Assembly (NCBI GenBank): GCA_029555965.1
Contig: JAKQHY010000089.1
Location: 1-35,713, forward strand
From: Chloroflexota bacterium
GTDB taxonomy: Bacteria > Chloroflexota > Anaerolineae > B4-G1 > SLSP01
Direction: 5' to 3'
DNA length: 35,713 nt
Position 1 is the first letter of the stretch. Every line of letters begins with the position of its first letter. A program made the translations under genes and the position numbers. Below, in pieces: positions 7,876-16,373 of this stretch. The notes below the pieces were generated by a model, which saw only the letters and a program-made list of their open reading frames with translations, was not told where the DNA came from and did not search any database.

Positions 7876-9900
7876 TTATGCACGTGGATATAACTTGGGC
7901 GCGGCGTTAATACGCTTGATAGCCTCGTCAAAATCTATGCCGATGATGTCGCAATACCATTGCATAGATTCATAGCGCGGCGCGTTTTCTTGCTCTATCA
8001 ACCGCAACGCTGCGGCGCGTGTCACCATCCCCTCGCGGATCTGGTTACTGCGGAAGGTGTCGTTCTCCGAGAAACCAGCCAGCGTATAGTAGATGTAGTT
8101 GTAGAACGCCGCGGTGCCGTCACCAATGCGCCAGGTCGTGGTGGTATCCGGGGCGGTTTCCCAATGGTATTCTTGAATCAGGGTGGACGTGATTTCTTGT
8201 TCATCCCATGGGACATACTGATAGACATTGAGGTAGTTGTGAGGGATGAAATAGTAAGAAATGTAAGCGCCGATGGTGTCTAACAATGAACTGTTCAGGT
8301 ATGCCGGGTTTGTTACATATCGGCTGCCATAGTACCACGCCAGTCGGGCCTTGTTGAATGCTGAGAGTGTGTAGGTATGCGCGGTCCCGTGCTGCGGCGC
8401 GATGCCGCAGAATCCCGACTTGAAACGCGTCGTTTCCAGCAGATTTTCGCCTAGAATGGTGATTCCCACCCCGACTTGCTCGCTTACCTTGTTAGCATAG
8501 TAGAAATACTGCTTATCGCCGGCCATAAAGAGCGGCACCATCCCCAAATCCGGCTTTTTGAGCCAGGCCGTCACATTTTTGCGTATGTTAGCCCGCTTTT
8601 TCGCAAGATCGGCAGAGACCAGAATGTTTTCTATCCCCAGTTTGCCGCAGATACGCATTTGATTGCGCCGCGCCAGATCTGTCACCATGCCCCAGTCATA
8701 GGTATATGTGACCGGGTTCATCCCTAGCACGGTTTTTATCACGTGAACTACATAACTGCTGTCGCGCCCGCCGCTGAATGTGACCAGGCAATCCGGCTCG
8801 CCATTGGTTTTACGATAAGGTGCGACAGCCTCACGCAGCGCCTCCAGCCCCAAGAAGTCAATGGGTTCGTAGTGGCGGCAATAATTGCACACGCCTTCTT
8901 CATCAAATTCAATAAAGGGCATGGTTTCCGGCAACACACAGCGCGTGCAACGCCGCAGGTGCGCGATAGCATCACGATTGCGAGGGTGCTCGTCTACAAA
9001 TGCGGGCGAGAGCACATAAGGGCCTTCCCCCGGCGTTCGTCCCCGGCGCGCCCCAGACTCTTCCGGCGGCGAAGCATCTACGATTGGCAGTACGTTGGCA
9101 AGCGGGCTGAGGGGTATGTCGGGCAGTTTATCGCCCGGCGTCAGCGTGAAGGGGGTCAGCCGCATTTCATCCAATGAGATCAGATAAGCGGTCCCGGCGG
9201 ATATGTGCTGGATGGACAACGCGCCGAGGCGCTCTTGCAAGCGCATATCCTTGATCACCGTGCGCAGGATATGGTTTTCGGAGGCAAAAATGTGTGTGTG
9301 GCCGCTAGGCGCACTCGCCAGATACAGTGAACCGGTATTGGTTACCAACAACATCCCGCTGAGGTCCTCGAAGAAGGCCGCCAGCGAAGCTGCGCCTTCA
9401 ATAACCTGGAATGTCTGACGGACGCTCTCCGGTAATGATCCGGTGTCCTGGTAAAATTTACGGATGAGGCAGAGTAACACTTCAGTATCCAACTGTGTCT
9501 GGCGTTCCAACATCGGAAATTGCGCCCACAAGTCATTCACATTGGTGATGATGCCGTTATGGATGGCGAGGATGCCGGCCGCTACCGCCGGCTGGTTATT
9601 CGCGTGAATTTGTTGCCCCCCGTTAGTGACCAGGCGCGAGTGACCGATAATACACACCGGGCCTTGGTCCGTCGGAAACGCGCGGCGATAAAGCGCGTCA
9701 TAATCTGCGCCGCGAATCATCACGGAGGCTGGCAGCGGATGTTTGGCGACGTAGAGCGCGTCAGCGGCGCGCAGGGCCACGCCGGACGCCTCCTTTCCCC
9801 GCGATTCTGACAGACGGAACAGGCAATCCATCGTCTCGCGGACGGCTGGCAGCGAAAAGCCCGCTTGATTATTGGTTAGGATGCCAAAGATGCCACACAT
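7876..9900 (-). CDS. Class II glutamine amidotransferase fused to WbpG-like sugar amidotransferase
   Basis: A 674-residue two-domain protein. Residues 1-215 are an Ntn-type glutaminase: it begins MCGIFGI, so Cys2 becomes the N-terminal nucleophile, and GHSRLVTNGG at 86-95 and IHNGIITN near 113 fit asparagine synthase/GlmS glutaminases. A Pro-rich linker (about 260-300) leads to a second domain with a four-Cys zinc site (C318, C321, C338, C341) and a PP-loop SGGRDSSY at 376-383 that binds ATP. This second domain matches the N-acetyl sugar amidotransferases WbpG/PseA, which build acetamidino groups, rather than the Asn synthetase domain. WbpG normally gets ammonia from HisH and HisF partners; here the glutaminase is built in. 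GAGGAA lies 4 bases before the ATG. The role is inferred from the WbpA-B-E-D-I genes in the same operon. Automatic annotation may call it asparagine synthase. Confidence 0.85.
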   Translation of the reverse strand: MCGIFGILTNNQAGFSLPAVRETMDCLFRLSESRGKEASGVALRAADALYVAKHPLPASVMIRGADYDALYRRAFPTDQGPVCIIGHSRLVTNGGQQIHANNQPAVAAGILAIHNGIITNVNDLWAQFPMLERQTQLDTEVLLCLIRKFYQDTGSLPESVRQTFQVIEGAASLAAFFEDLSGMLLVTNTGSLYLASAPSGHTHIFASENHILRTVIKDMRLQERLGALSIQHISAGTAYLISLDEMRLTPFTLTPGDKLPDIPLSPLANVLPIVDASPPEESGARRGRTPGEGPYVLSPAFVDEHPRNRDAIAHLRRCTRCVLPETMPFIEFDEEGVCNYCRHYEPIDFLGLEALREAVAPYRKTNGEPDCLVTFSGGRDSSYVVHVIKTVLGMNPVTYTYDWGMVTDLARRNQMRICGKLGIENILVSADLAKKRANIRKNVTAWLKKPDLGMVPLFMAGDKQYFYYANKVSEQVGVGITILGENLLETTRFKSGFCGIAPQHGTAHTYTLSAFNKARLAWYYGSRYVTNPAYLNSSLLDTIGAYISYYFIPHNYLNVYQYVPWDEQEITSTLIQEYHWETAPDTTTTWRIGDGTAAFYNYIYYTLAGFSENDTFRSNQIREGMVTRAAALRLIEQENAPRYESMQWYCDIIGIDFDEAIKRINAAPKLYPRA

Positions 9901-9919
9901 AACTTCCTCAACTTACTAT

Positions 9920-10861
9920 TTACCGCACACGGTTGTAATCCATATCCATCCAGATGGCGAACAGGATGGATTGAAATGCGGTGGTCAAGGCCAGCGCCAG
10001 GATGGTCAACGTGGTCATGGGCGTCTCGTTCAGGGTAAAGTACAGATACAGAAAGCGCACGATCAATGGAAGTGCGATAAAGGCCAAATTGAACAGGGCG
10101 TAGAAATAAAACAGCACCAGCGGGTGGAAATCCAGCACAACATAGCGTTGCCACAGTCGCCGAAAGAAAAGCCGGATGAGCAAAAGACTGGTTTTGGGAA
10201 TATACTTCCATAGCTTGATTTTGCTTTTCTCGCGGTCATAGACGGGACGCACTTGCGCATCCGTGACGCGAAAGCCGTGAATATTCAACATGCACAGGAT
10301 GTCCGCATTGTAGCCATAGCCCTTTGTCATCTTGTCAATGGGAATCACCCGGAGCGCGCTGTTCTTGATCACGGTGTAGCCGCATTGCGGATCCATCAAG
10401 GGATAGTAACCGGTGGCAAACTTGGTCAGGATCGTCAACAGCGCGTTGCCGAAAAAGCGATAACGCGGCATGGAGCCAATGTTACGGTGCAGCAGCCGGT
10501 TCCCTTTCACATAATCAAAACCACCGTCAATCAATTTATCCAGCAGACTGACCAGGTCGTCGGGGTGCATCTGGTTGTCGCCAGCCATCACCGCCGTAAT
10601 ATCGGCGGCGCTTTCCCGGCTGGCCATATAGCCGTCAATCAACGATTGTCCCAGGCCTTTGTTTGTCTCGTGGTTGATGATGATGATACGCGCATCCATT
10701 TGCTGCCGCTCGGTAATCAGGCGCAATGTCGCGTCGCGGCTGGCATCGTTGACGACGAACAAGGCGTCCACATACTCTGGGATGCCGCTGAGCGTCTCTA
10801 AGATTAACAATTCTTCATTGTAGGCCGGGATGACGACGGCAACTCGCTGGCCTTTATACAC
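9920..10861 (-). CDS. GT2 glycosyltransferase with C-terminal membrane anchors
   Basis: A 313-residue GT-A enzyme of the DPM/GtrB-like branch. Residues 7-16 (VAVVIPAYNE), 36-45 (VVNDASRDAT) and GDNQM at 94-98, in place of the usual DxD, form the nucleotide-sugar site. Two hydrophobic segments at about 240-305 (VLFYFYALFNLAFIALPL, then TTLTILALALTTAF) anchor it to the membrane. The start is GTG at 10861, which overlaps the previous gene by 8 bases and has GAGGGGAG about 7 bases upstream. It could make a polyprenyl-P-sugar donor or extend the lipid-linked glycan; the sequence does not tell. Confidence 0.85.
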   Translation of the reverse strand: MYKGQRVAVVIPAYNEELLILETLSGIPEYVDALFVVNDASRDATLRLITERQQMDARIIIINHETNKGLGQSLIDGYMASRESAADITAVMAGDNQMHPDDLVSLLDKLIDGGFDYVKGNRLLHRNIGSMPRYRFFGNALLTILTKFATGYYPLMDPQCGYTVIKNSALRVIPIDKMTKGYGYNADILCMLNIHGFRVTDAQVRPVYDREKSKIKLWKYIPKTSLLLIRLFFRRLWQRYVVLDFHPLVLFYFYALFNLAFIALPLIVRFLYLYFTLNETPMTTLTILALALTTAFQSILFAIWMDMDYNRVR

Positions 10862-11822
10862 GGTCGCTCCCCTCGCTGAAGTAATTACGTGCCCAATTCA
10901 CTGTCAGGGTCAACCCCTGGTGAAAATCCGTCATAAAATCCATCCCTAGCACGCGGCGGATTTTAGCGTTGTCAATGTCAAACACTTTGATGTCGCCAGG
11001 CGTCCAATCGCCATAGCGGATGTCAGGGTTCGCAATCCCCAGAATTTCGGCAACCATAGCGGCCAATTCGTATATAGTTACCTTGATGCCCGACGCACAG
11101 TTGAAGACCTCGCCTTTTGTTTCCGGCGCAGTCGCCGCCAACAGGTTTGCCTTCACCACGTCCTTAACATACGTAAACGAGCGCTGTTGCGTCCCATCGC
11201 CAAAAATCGTGATGGGTTGCCCGGCGAGTAATCGTCGGGCAAAGATAGATACTACGCCGCCTACGTCGCTGGACTCCTGGCGCGGGCCGTAGACGTGGAA
11301 ATAACGCAATATCGTCGCGTCCAGCCCGTATAGATGCTCAAAGGCTTTGACATAGCGTTCCCCGGCCAGTTTGCTGACCCCGTAGTAGGACGTCGGTGAC
11401 AGGGGATGCGCCTCATCCTGGGGAAAATATTGCGCTTCACCATACACGGAGCCAGTAGAAGCATGGACAAACTTGCGCACGCCGTGTTTGACGGCCAGTT
11501 CCAGCAGGTTGAACGTCCCCTTGGCATTGATGTCCAGGTCACGGCGTGGGTCTTTCAGGCAGATTGTCTTTTTTGATGCGGCTTCGTGAAAGACCACCTC
11601 TACGCCGGGGAAATATTGCTCCAGGCAGTCGTAGTCGGTCACATCACACTCAACTTCGTGGAAGTGTGGGTACTGCGTCAAATGCGCCAGATTGCTGTGT
11701 TTGCCGGCGAAGTAATTGTCAATACTGATGGTCTCGATGCCCTGCAATACCAACTCCTCGACAATGTGGCTGCCGATAAATCCTGCGCCGCCGGTAACGA
11801 GCGCTCGTTTGAATGGGAACAT
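10854..11822 (-). CDS. NAD-dependent sugar epimerase/dehydratase (UDP-hexose 4-epimerase-like)
   Basis: A 322-residue extended short-chain dehydrogenase. The Rossmann motif TGGAGFIGSH is at 10-19, and the catalytic set is S125 in STGSVYG plus Tyr147/Lys151 in YYGVSK. The layout (RYFHVYGPRQ, FGDGTQQRSFTYVKDV, TPGDI) fits UDP-glucose/UDP-GlcNAc 4-epimerases such as WbpP. It would supply a galacto-configured nucleotide sugar to the glycosyltransferases of the operon. A clear AGAGGAG lies about 7 bases before the ATG. A dehydratase role is less likely because YGVSK-type epimerase features dominate. Confidence 0.85.
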   Translation of the reverse strand: MFPFKRALVTGGAGFIGSHIVEELVLQGIETISIDNYFAGKHSNLAHLTQYPHFHEVECDVTDYDCLEQYFPGVEVVFHEAASKKTICLKDPRRDLDINAKGTFNLLELAVKHGVRKFVHASTGSVYGEAQYFPQDEAHPLSPTSYYGVSKLAGERYVKAFEHLYGLDATILRYFHVYGPRQESSDVGGVVSIFARRLLAGQPITIFGDGTQQRSFTYVKDVVKANLLAATAPETKGEVFNCASGIKVTIYELAAMVAEILGIANPDIRYGDWTPGDIKVFDIDNAKIRRVLGMDFMTDFHQGLTLTVNWARNYFSEGSDRV

Positions 11823-11843
11823 GTATTTTTCTCCTCTTTTTTC

Positions 11844-12371
11844 TTAAATTCTCGTTATAGGCTTACCCGGGACTCCAACAATGCAACTGCCTGCCGGAAA
11901 ACTTTTTGTGACCACGGCGCCTGCTCCCACAATGCAGCGATCCCCTAACTTCACCCCTGGCAGAATAACGGCGTTAGCGCCAATCCAACAATCATCGCCA
12001 ATCTCAATGGGATCAGTTACTAGAGGCTGAGATAATTCATCAGGGTTGTGATTAGCAGAAATGAATTTTACCCCTGGGGCAAATAGCGTGCGGTTTCCAA
12101 TAATTATGCCATTGATAGCCTGAATATAACAGCCCCCACTCATAGCAAAGGATACCCATACATCCTGGCCGATTTGGATTCGTTCTGGCCCTGTAACGTA
12201 AGATGTATAATGCACCATCCATGGGACATCTCCGTTAATTCTAAATATGCGCTGCACAATCCAGTTCAGGATCCAAAGGCCAAGAGGTACAGGCAGCGTA
12301 GGGTACCTTAACCGGACTATAAACCGCCAGAATCGTGGATATCGCTCTTTTAAAAAGGCTCTCATCTTCAT
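11844..12371 (-). CDS. Serine-acetyltransferase-like hexapeptide acyltransferase
   Basis: A 175-residue protein with left-handed beta-helix repeats from about residue 65 (IQIGQDVWVSF, IIIGNRTLFAPGV, IEIGDDCWIGANAVILPGV, CIVGAGAVVTKSFP) and a terminal VGVPGKPI cap. ISANHNP carries the catalytic His typical of this O-acetyltransferase group. The first 45 residues are basic and hydrophobic. No good ribosome-binding site precedes the ATG at 12371; an in-frame ATG two codons on is equally possible. It sits 30 bases after the second flippase gene and probably acetylates a sugar of the glycan. It is only distantly like the acyltransferase at 7308-7871. Confidence 0.84.
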   Translation of the reverse strand: MKMRAFLKERYPRFWRFIVRLRYPTLPVPLGLWILNWIVQRIFRINGDVPWMVHYTSYVTGPERIQIGQDVWVSFAMSGGCYIQAINGIIIGNRTLFAPGVKFISANHNPDELSQPLVTDPIEIGDDCWIGANAVILPGVKLGDRCIVGAGAVVTKSFPAGSCIVGVPGKPITRI

Positions 12372-12401
12372 TGATTAAGGGTTTCTGATCGTGGAATTGC
12401 C

Positions 12402-13904
12402 TTATGCCTTTTCCTTTTGGTCAGGCCGCAAAAGAGCCTGTAAAGAGCGTCGAAACGAAACCTTCCAATGCATCAGTAACGAGTAATATCCAAGTATTTC
12501 TATCGCTATGACGATCAAAAGCATTCCATCCGGGATTTTTAGCAACCATTTGAGCGACGCTAAAAGCACAAGGGCCGGTAGGGAATACCAGGTATAGCAG
12601 AGCAAAATTTGTCCTATTGTACGCAGCGGAACTTTAGCTAATGCCATATTCCAAAGCGTTACACCGCCATAGACAATCACGCCCGAACCTGCGAACAGCC
12701 CCAAGGCAATGTAAACGTTTTTCAATAGCACTCCCCCCATCACCAAAGCGCCGATACGGGTGAGTAGAATGGCGCTGTGGACCACCAGCGCCAATTCCTG
12801 GCGTTCAACGATAGTAAACACCGTACTTAGCGGGGAGGCGATAAACCAAAAGAACATCCACAGGCTTAGAATCTGCATATAAATCCCGGCCTCGCTCCAT
12901 TGTGGCCCGAAAACTACCGTAAAAATTTCCCTGCTCGCTACCGTGAGCAAAAGCGCAGGGAATAGTCCCAAAGCAACTAACCATTCAAAGACCGTTTTCA
13001 CTACCTCGGCGATAGGCTCTTGTTTGCTATACAATTCCGAGGCGCGCTGAAAAAATACCTGGGCCATGGCGTTGCCTACCAGCGCCATAGGGAACTGAAT
13101 CATGCGATAGGTTAACGCATAATTCCCCACAATCGTCTGCGAGAAAGACGCCGATAGCATTAAGGTTGGCAGTTGCCACGAGAGGCTGTTGATCAGACTG
13201 CCCCACGAGTCAATCAAAGGAAATTTGCGGTAGCGCACCAGGCCGGCGCGCATGGCGCTCAGACGGACATGCTCCCGAAACAGCTTCCAATCTTCGCGCC
13301 ACACCTGGACCGCCAGGCTTATCGCGCTTGCGATTGAACCGAGGGCAGTGCCGCCGATCAAGCCGCCGGCATGGGTTAACCCACCGACCGCTACACCCAC
13401 CTGCGTCCCCAACGATGTCACCGACGCCAGGATGCGTGCAATAGACAAACGCCCGAAGTGCTTGGTGCGTGAATTCCAGTAGTTAAGTGCCTGGAACGCG
13501 CCGCCGGACAAGATAACTGGCGGTAACCACCATAGGTAGGGGAGTAAATCAGGGGCATTGAGTATTTGAACAATATAATGACGCGCGGGCCAGATGAGCA
13601 AGAAGGTCAAGGTTGTCACTACTACGACCGCCCCTAAACTAACCGCCAAAAGATTGACCGCTTCCTCATCTCGCTTGGGCAGCATGATCGCAAACTCGTA
13701 CCTTAGGCAAGCAAACAAACTGATCAGGGTGACAATCGCGCTGAAAATGGCCGCAGTCCCAAATGCCTCTGGGGAATACAACCGTGTGAGGAACGGCGCT
13801 ACTAGAAAACCTAACACCTGCGCTAACACTGTACCGCCAGCTAACTTAAAAATGTCGCTGGCAAAACTGCTTTTTGCAGGAAAGGATTCCTGAGATTCTG
13901 TCAT
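12402..13904 (-). CDS. Wzx-type polysaccharide flippase (MOP superfamily), copy 2
   Basis: A 500-residue membrane protein with about 14 hydrophobic segments. It begins with a hydrophilic cytoplasmic stretch and then FKLAGGTVLAQVLGFLVAPF, LTRLYSPEAFGTAAIF and LRYEFAIMLPKRDEEA, the signature N-terminus of lipopolysaccharide-biosynthesis flippases (RfbX type, COG2244). It should flip undecaprenyl-linked repeat units outward. It lies 65 bases after the UDP-sugar 2-epimerase gene, the largest gap in the operon, and no strong Shine-Dalgarno sequence is seen. With the flippase at 6034-7311, the locus carries two such proteins, which suggests two different lipid-linked products. Confidence 0.9.
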   Translation of the reverse strand: MTESQESFPAKSSFASDIFKLAGGTVLAQVLGFLVAPFLTRLYSPEAFGTAAIFSAIVTLISLFACLRYEFAIMLPKRDEEAVNLLAVSLGAVVVVTTLTFLLIWPARHYIVQILNAPDLLPYLWWLPPVILSGGAFQALNYWNSRTKHFGRLSIARILASVTSLGTQVGVAVGGLTHAGGLIGGTALGSIASAISLAVQVWREDWKLFREHVRLSAMRAGLVRYRKFPLIDSWGSLINSLSWQLPTLMLSASFSQTIVGNYALTYRMIQFPMALVGNAMAQVFFQRASELYSKQEPIAEVVKTVFEWLVALGLFPALLLTVASREIFTVVFGPQWSEAGIYMQILSLWMFFWFIASPLSTVFTIVERQELALVVHSAILLTRIGALVMGGVLLKNVYIALGLFAGSGVIVYGGVTLWNMALAKVPLRTIGQILLCYTWYSLPALVLLASLKWLLKIPDGMLLIVIAIEILGYYSLLMHWKVSFRRSLQALLRPDQKEKA

Positions 13905-13969
13905 GGTTTTAAATTAGCCTGGTTGACGTCTACGGCTTGTTTTTAAATGAACCGGAGGAGTCCTGGAAA

Positions 13970-15043
13970 TTAGCTGTCCTGTTCCATACCACACAGTATT
14001 TTTATGATCCGGGCCGTTGTCTGCCTGTCTCCATATAGGGCTGGCTGTGTTATCGGTGTAACAAAATCCCGCACTGCCGTCACAATTCGCGCCGTCTCCG
14101 CCCCTGCCAACACATTCCATCCGGTCTGCACCGTCTCCACCCACTCGGTTTCGTCGCGCAAGGTCACACACGGCGTCCCAAGCCAATACGCTTCCTTTTG
14201 GATGCCGCCAGAATCGGTCAGGATCATTCGCGCAGCTTCTTCCAATTGCACCATATCCAGATACCCCACCGGCTCAATGGACCTTAGATTTGGGATTTCG
14301 GAGTTTAGATTCAGGGCTTCGATGCGGGCGCGGGTGCGGGGATGTATGGGGAAAACTATAACTTCATCTAGTGCCGCAAAAGCATCTATGATGGCGAGCA
14401 AGCGGGCCGGGTCGTCGGTGTTTTCGGCGCGATGGACGGTAGCCAGCAGGAAACCTTTTTCGGTCAGTTTCAGGCGTTGCAGCACATCGGAGCGCGTTCG
14501 GGCGCGGGTTGCAGCAAAGGCCAGTGCATCAGACATTACATCGCCCACCAGATGGACCCCTTGTGTGATGCCCTCTGCCGCCAAGTGATCTGTGGCCGTC
14601 TGACTGGGGCAAAAAAGCAAGTCCGAAACGTGATCCGTGAGTACGCGGTTGATCTCTTCTGGCATAGCGCGGTTGAAGCTGCGCAACCCCGCTTCCACAT
14701 GCGCTACCGGGATGTGTAATTTGGCTGCTGCCAAAGCCCCCGCCAGCGTCGAATTCGTGTCACCGTAGACCAGCACCCACTCCGGCTTTTCAACCAACAA
14801 CACTTGCTCGATGCCTGCCAACATCGCTGCCGTCTGCGCCCCGTGCGGACCAGAACCAACCCCCAGATTCACATCCGGTTGCGGCAAATCTAACTCGGCA
14901 AAGAACACCGCCGACATAGCCTCATCGTAATGCTGCCCCGTATGCACCAGGATTTCGGTGTGATTCTGGCGCAAGGCCCGACTTACCGGCGCGGCTTTAA
15001 TAAATTGTGGGCGCGCGCCCACAATGGTCACAATCTTTACCAC
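13970..15043 (-). CDS. wecB: UDP-N-acetylglucosamine 2-epimerase, non-hydrolysing (WecB/WbpI type)
   Basis: A 357-residue GT-B-fold epimerase with GARPQFIK at 9-16, GDTNST at 94-99, HVEAGLRS at 115-122, PEE at 128-130 and LTDSGGIQKEA in the C-terminal half, all hallmark segments of WecB. Classic WecB turns UDP-GlcNAc into UDP-ManNAc. Because WbpA, B, E and D homologues lie directly upstream in the operon, the more likely substrate is UDP-2,3-diacetamido-glucuronate and the product the mannuronate isomer, as for WbpI/WlbD. The start is GTG at 15043, 10 bases after the WbpA-like gene. The choice between WecB and WbpI activity rests on context. Confidence 0.92.
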   Translation of the reverse strand: MVKIVTIVGARPQFIKAAPVSRALRQNHTEILVHTGQHYDEAMSAVFFAELDLPQPDVNLGVGSGPHGAQTAAMLAGIEQVLLVEKPEWVLVYGDTNSTLAGALAAAKLHIPVAHVEAGLRSFNRAMPEEINRVLTDHVSDLLFCPSQTATDHLAAEGITQGVHLVGDVMSDALAFAATRARTRSDVLQRLKLTEKGFLLATVHRAENTDDPARLLAIIDAFAALDEVIVFPIHPRTRARIEALNLNSEIPNLRSIEPVGYLDMVQLEEAARMILTDSGGIQKEAYWLGTPCVTLRDETEWVETVQTGWNVLAGAETARIVTAVRDFVTPITQPALYGDRQTTARIIKILCGMEQDS

Positions 15044-15053
15044 GACTACTTAC

Positions 15054-16373
15054 CTATCCTTGCCCCACCCGCCGGTAAATCAACCCAACCTGCTGTGCTT
15101 GTTCCGCACTGAATACGCCGCGTCCATCCACCATAATTGGCGTCGCCAGCGCCGCTCGTATCGTGCTCAGTTCCAGGTTCTGATACGCCGTATGTTTGAC
15201 CATCACCACCACCGCATTACACCCTTGCGCCATAGCCCGCGCGTCGCCCTGGTATTCCGGCACGAAGGGGTCATGCACCACTACCTCCGCGCCCCATTCT
15301 CGCAACCACGTCACCAGCACCTCGCTGGGACTGTTGCGCGTGTCGTCAGAGTCTTCCAGGTAGGCGTAGCCCAACACCAGGATGCGTGTCTCTTCCAACT
15401 CCTTGCCGGCGATCTCCAGAGTCTCTTCCAATAACTGAAGAATGTGCAGCGGCATCCCATCATTGACGGCGCGCGCCGCCGGGATAAGCCGGATGGGGAT
15501 TTTGTTCCACGCCTCGTAGGCCAGCAACCAGGGATCTTTGGTGATACAGTGCCCCCCGACGCCGGCGCCTGGATAGAGCATGGCCCGCCCTGGCGACTTG
15601 TTCACCAACTCGCGCACCTTCCACACGTCCCCGCCGACGGCTTCGCAGATCAACGCCACCTCGTTGGCAAAGGCGATGTTGACATCCCGGTAAGCATTTT
15701 CGGTGGTCTTGACCAATTCCGCCGTGACGCAATCGGTTGGGTCCAGCTCGGCTTGAACCACATGGCGGTATAGCGCCACCATCGTTGTCGCCGTCTCTGG
15801 CGTTTCTCCACCGCAGACCCGGCTGACGCTGCGCAGATTCGCCAACAGCCGCCCTGGCATTACCCGCTCCGGGCAATGCCCCAGAAAGAAATCTCGATTG
15901 ACCTGTTTCCCGGAACTCCTTTCCAATAAGGGTTTGACTGTGTGGGCAATCGTTCCCGGCGCGATCGTGGATTCCACAATGACCAGGACGCCGGGCTGGA
16001 GGGCGGCGCCCAGGTCCCGCAACGCATGTTTCAAAGCGGCATAACGCGGCTTATGATCCCCGGATACCGGGGTTTCCACACTGATCAGGATCACATCGCA
16101 CGCTTGGAGTTCCTGATAGTCGGTGGCGGCGCGTAGTTTTTGCGCCGCGACGACCTCTTGCAGCATTTCGGCCAGCCCCGGTTCGTCCCCCTCGATGGGA
16201 GAAATACCCTGGTTAATCTTTTCAACCCTTGCGGCCTTGACGTCTATGCCGATTACTGTAAATCCGCTATGCGCAAACAAGCACGCCACCGGCAGTCCCA
16301 CATACCCTAGCCCGATGACGCCAATAACGGCGGTTCTATCCTCAATCTTATGCTGTAATGCAGTGAGCGCCAT
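15054..16373 (-). CDS. wbpA: UDP-N-acetylglucosamine 6-dehydrogenase (WbpA/WecC family)
   Basis: A 439-residue UDP-sugar dehydrogenase that oxidises C6 of UDP-HexNAc to the uronic acid with two NAD+. It has the Rossmann motif GLGYVGLP at 21-28, CPERVMPGR at about 167, the KTTENAYRDVNIAFANE helix with Lys222, and the catalytic Cys276 in GVGGHCITKDP. The CPERVxPG and NAYRDVNIAFANE segments place it with WbpA/WecC rather than UDP-glucose dehydrogenases. It overlaps the oxidoreductase gene upstream by 26 bases. It catalyses the first step of the predicted UDP-ManNAc3NAcA route. UDP-ManNAc could be an alternative substrate. Confidence 0.9.
   Translation of the reverse strand: MALTALQHKIEDRTAVIGVIGLGYVGLPVACLFAHSGFTVIGIDVKAARVEKINQGISPIEGDEPGLAEMLQEVVAAQKLRAATDYQELQACDVILISVETPVSGDHKPRYAALKHALRDLGAALQPGVLVIVESTIAPGTIAHTVKPLLERSSGKQVNRDFFLGHCPERVMPGRLLANLRSVSRVCGGETPETATTMVALYRHVVQAELDPTDCVTAELVKTTENAYRDVNIAFANEVALICEAVGGDVWKVRELVNKSPGRAMLYPGAGVGGHCITKDPWLLAYEAWNKIPIRLIPAARAVNDGMPLHILQLLEETLEIAGKELEETRILVLGYAYLEDSDDTRNSPSEVLVTWLREWGAEVVVHDPFVPEYQGDARAMAQGCNAVVVMVKHTAYQNLELSTIRAALATPIMVDGRGVFSAEQAQQVGLIYRRVGQG

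Noticed and set aside
7876..9900. Plain asparagine synthase
   Set aside because: The N-terminal domain fits, but the second domain has the four-Cys site and the SGGRDSSY loop of WbpG-like enzymes, and the neighbours make amino-uronic acids.
14281..14320. A GATTTGGGATTTCGG-like stretch inside the 2-epimerase gene that resembles intergenic repeat DNA
   Set aside because: The encoded loop keeps about the normal length for WecB proteins and the frame is intact, so an inserted repeat is not supported.
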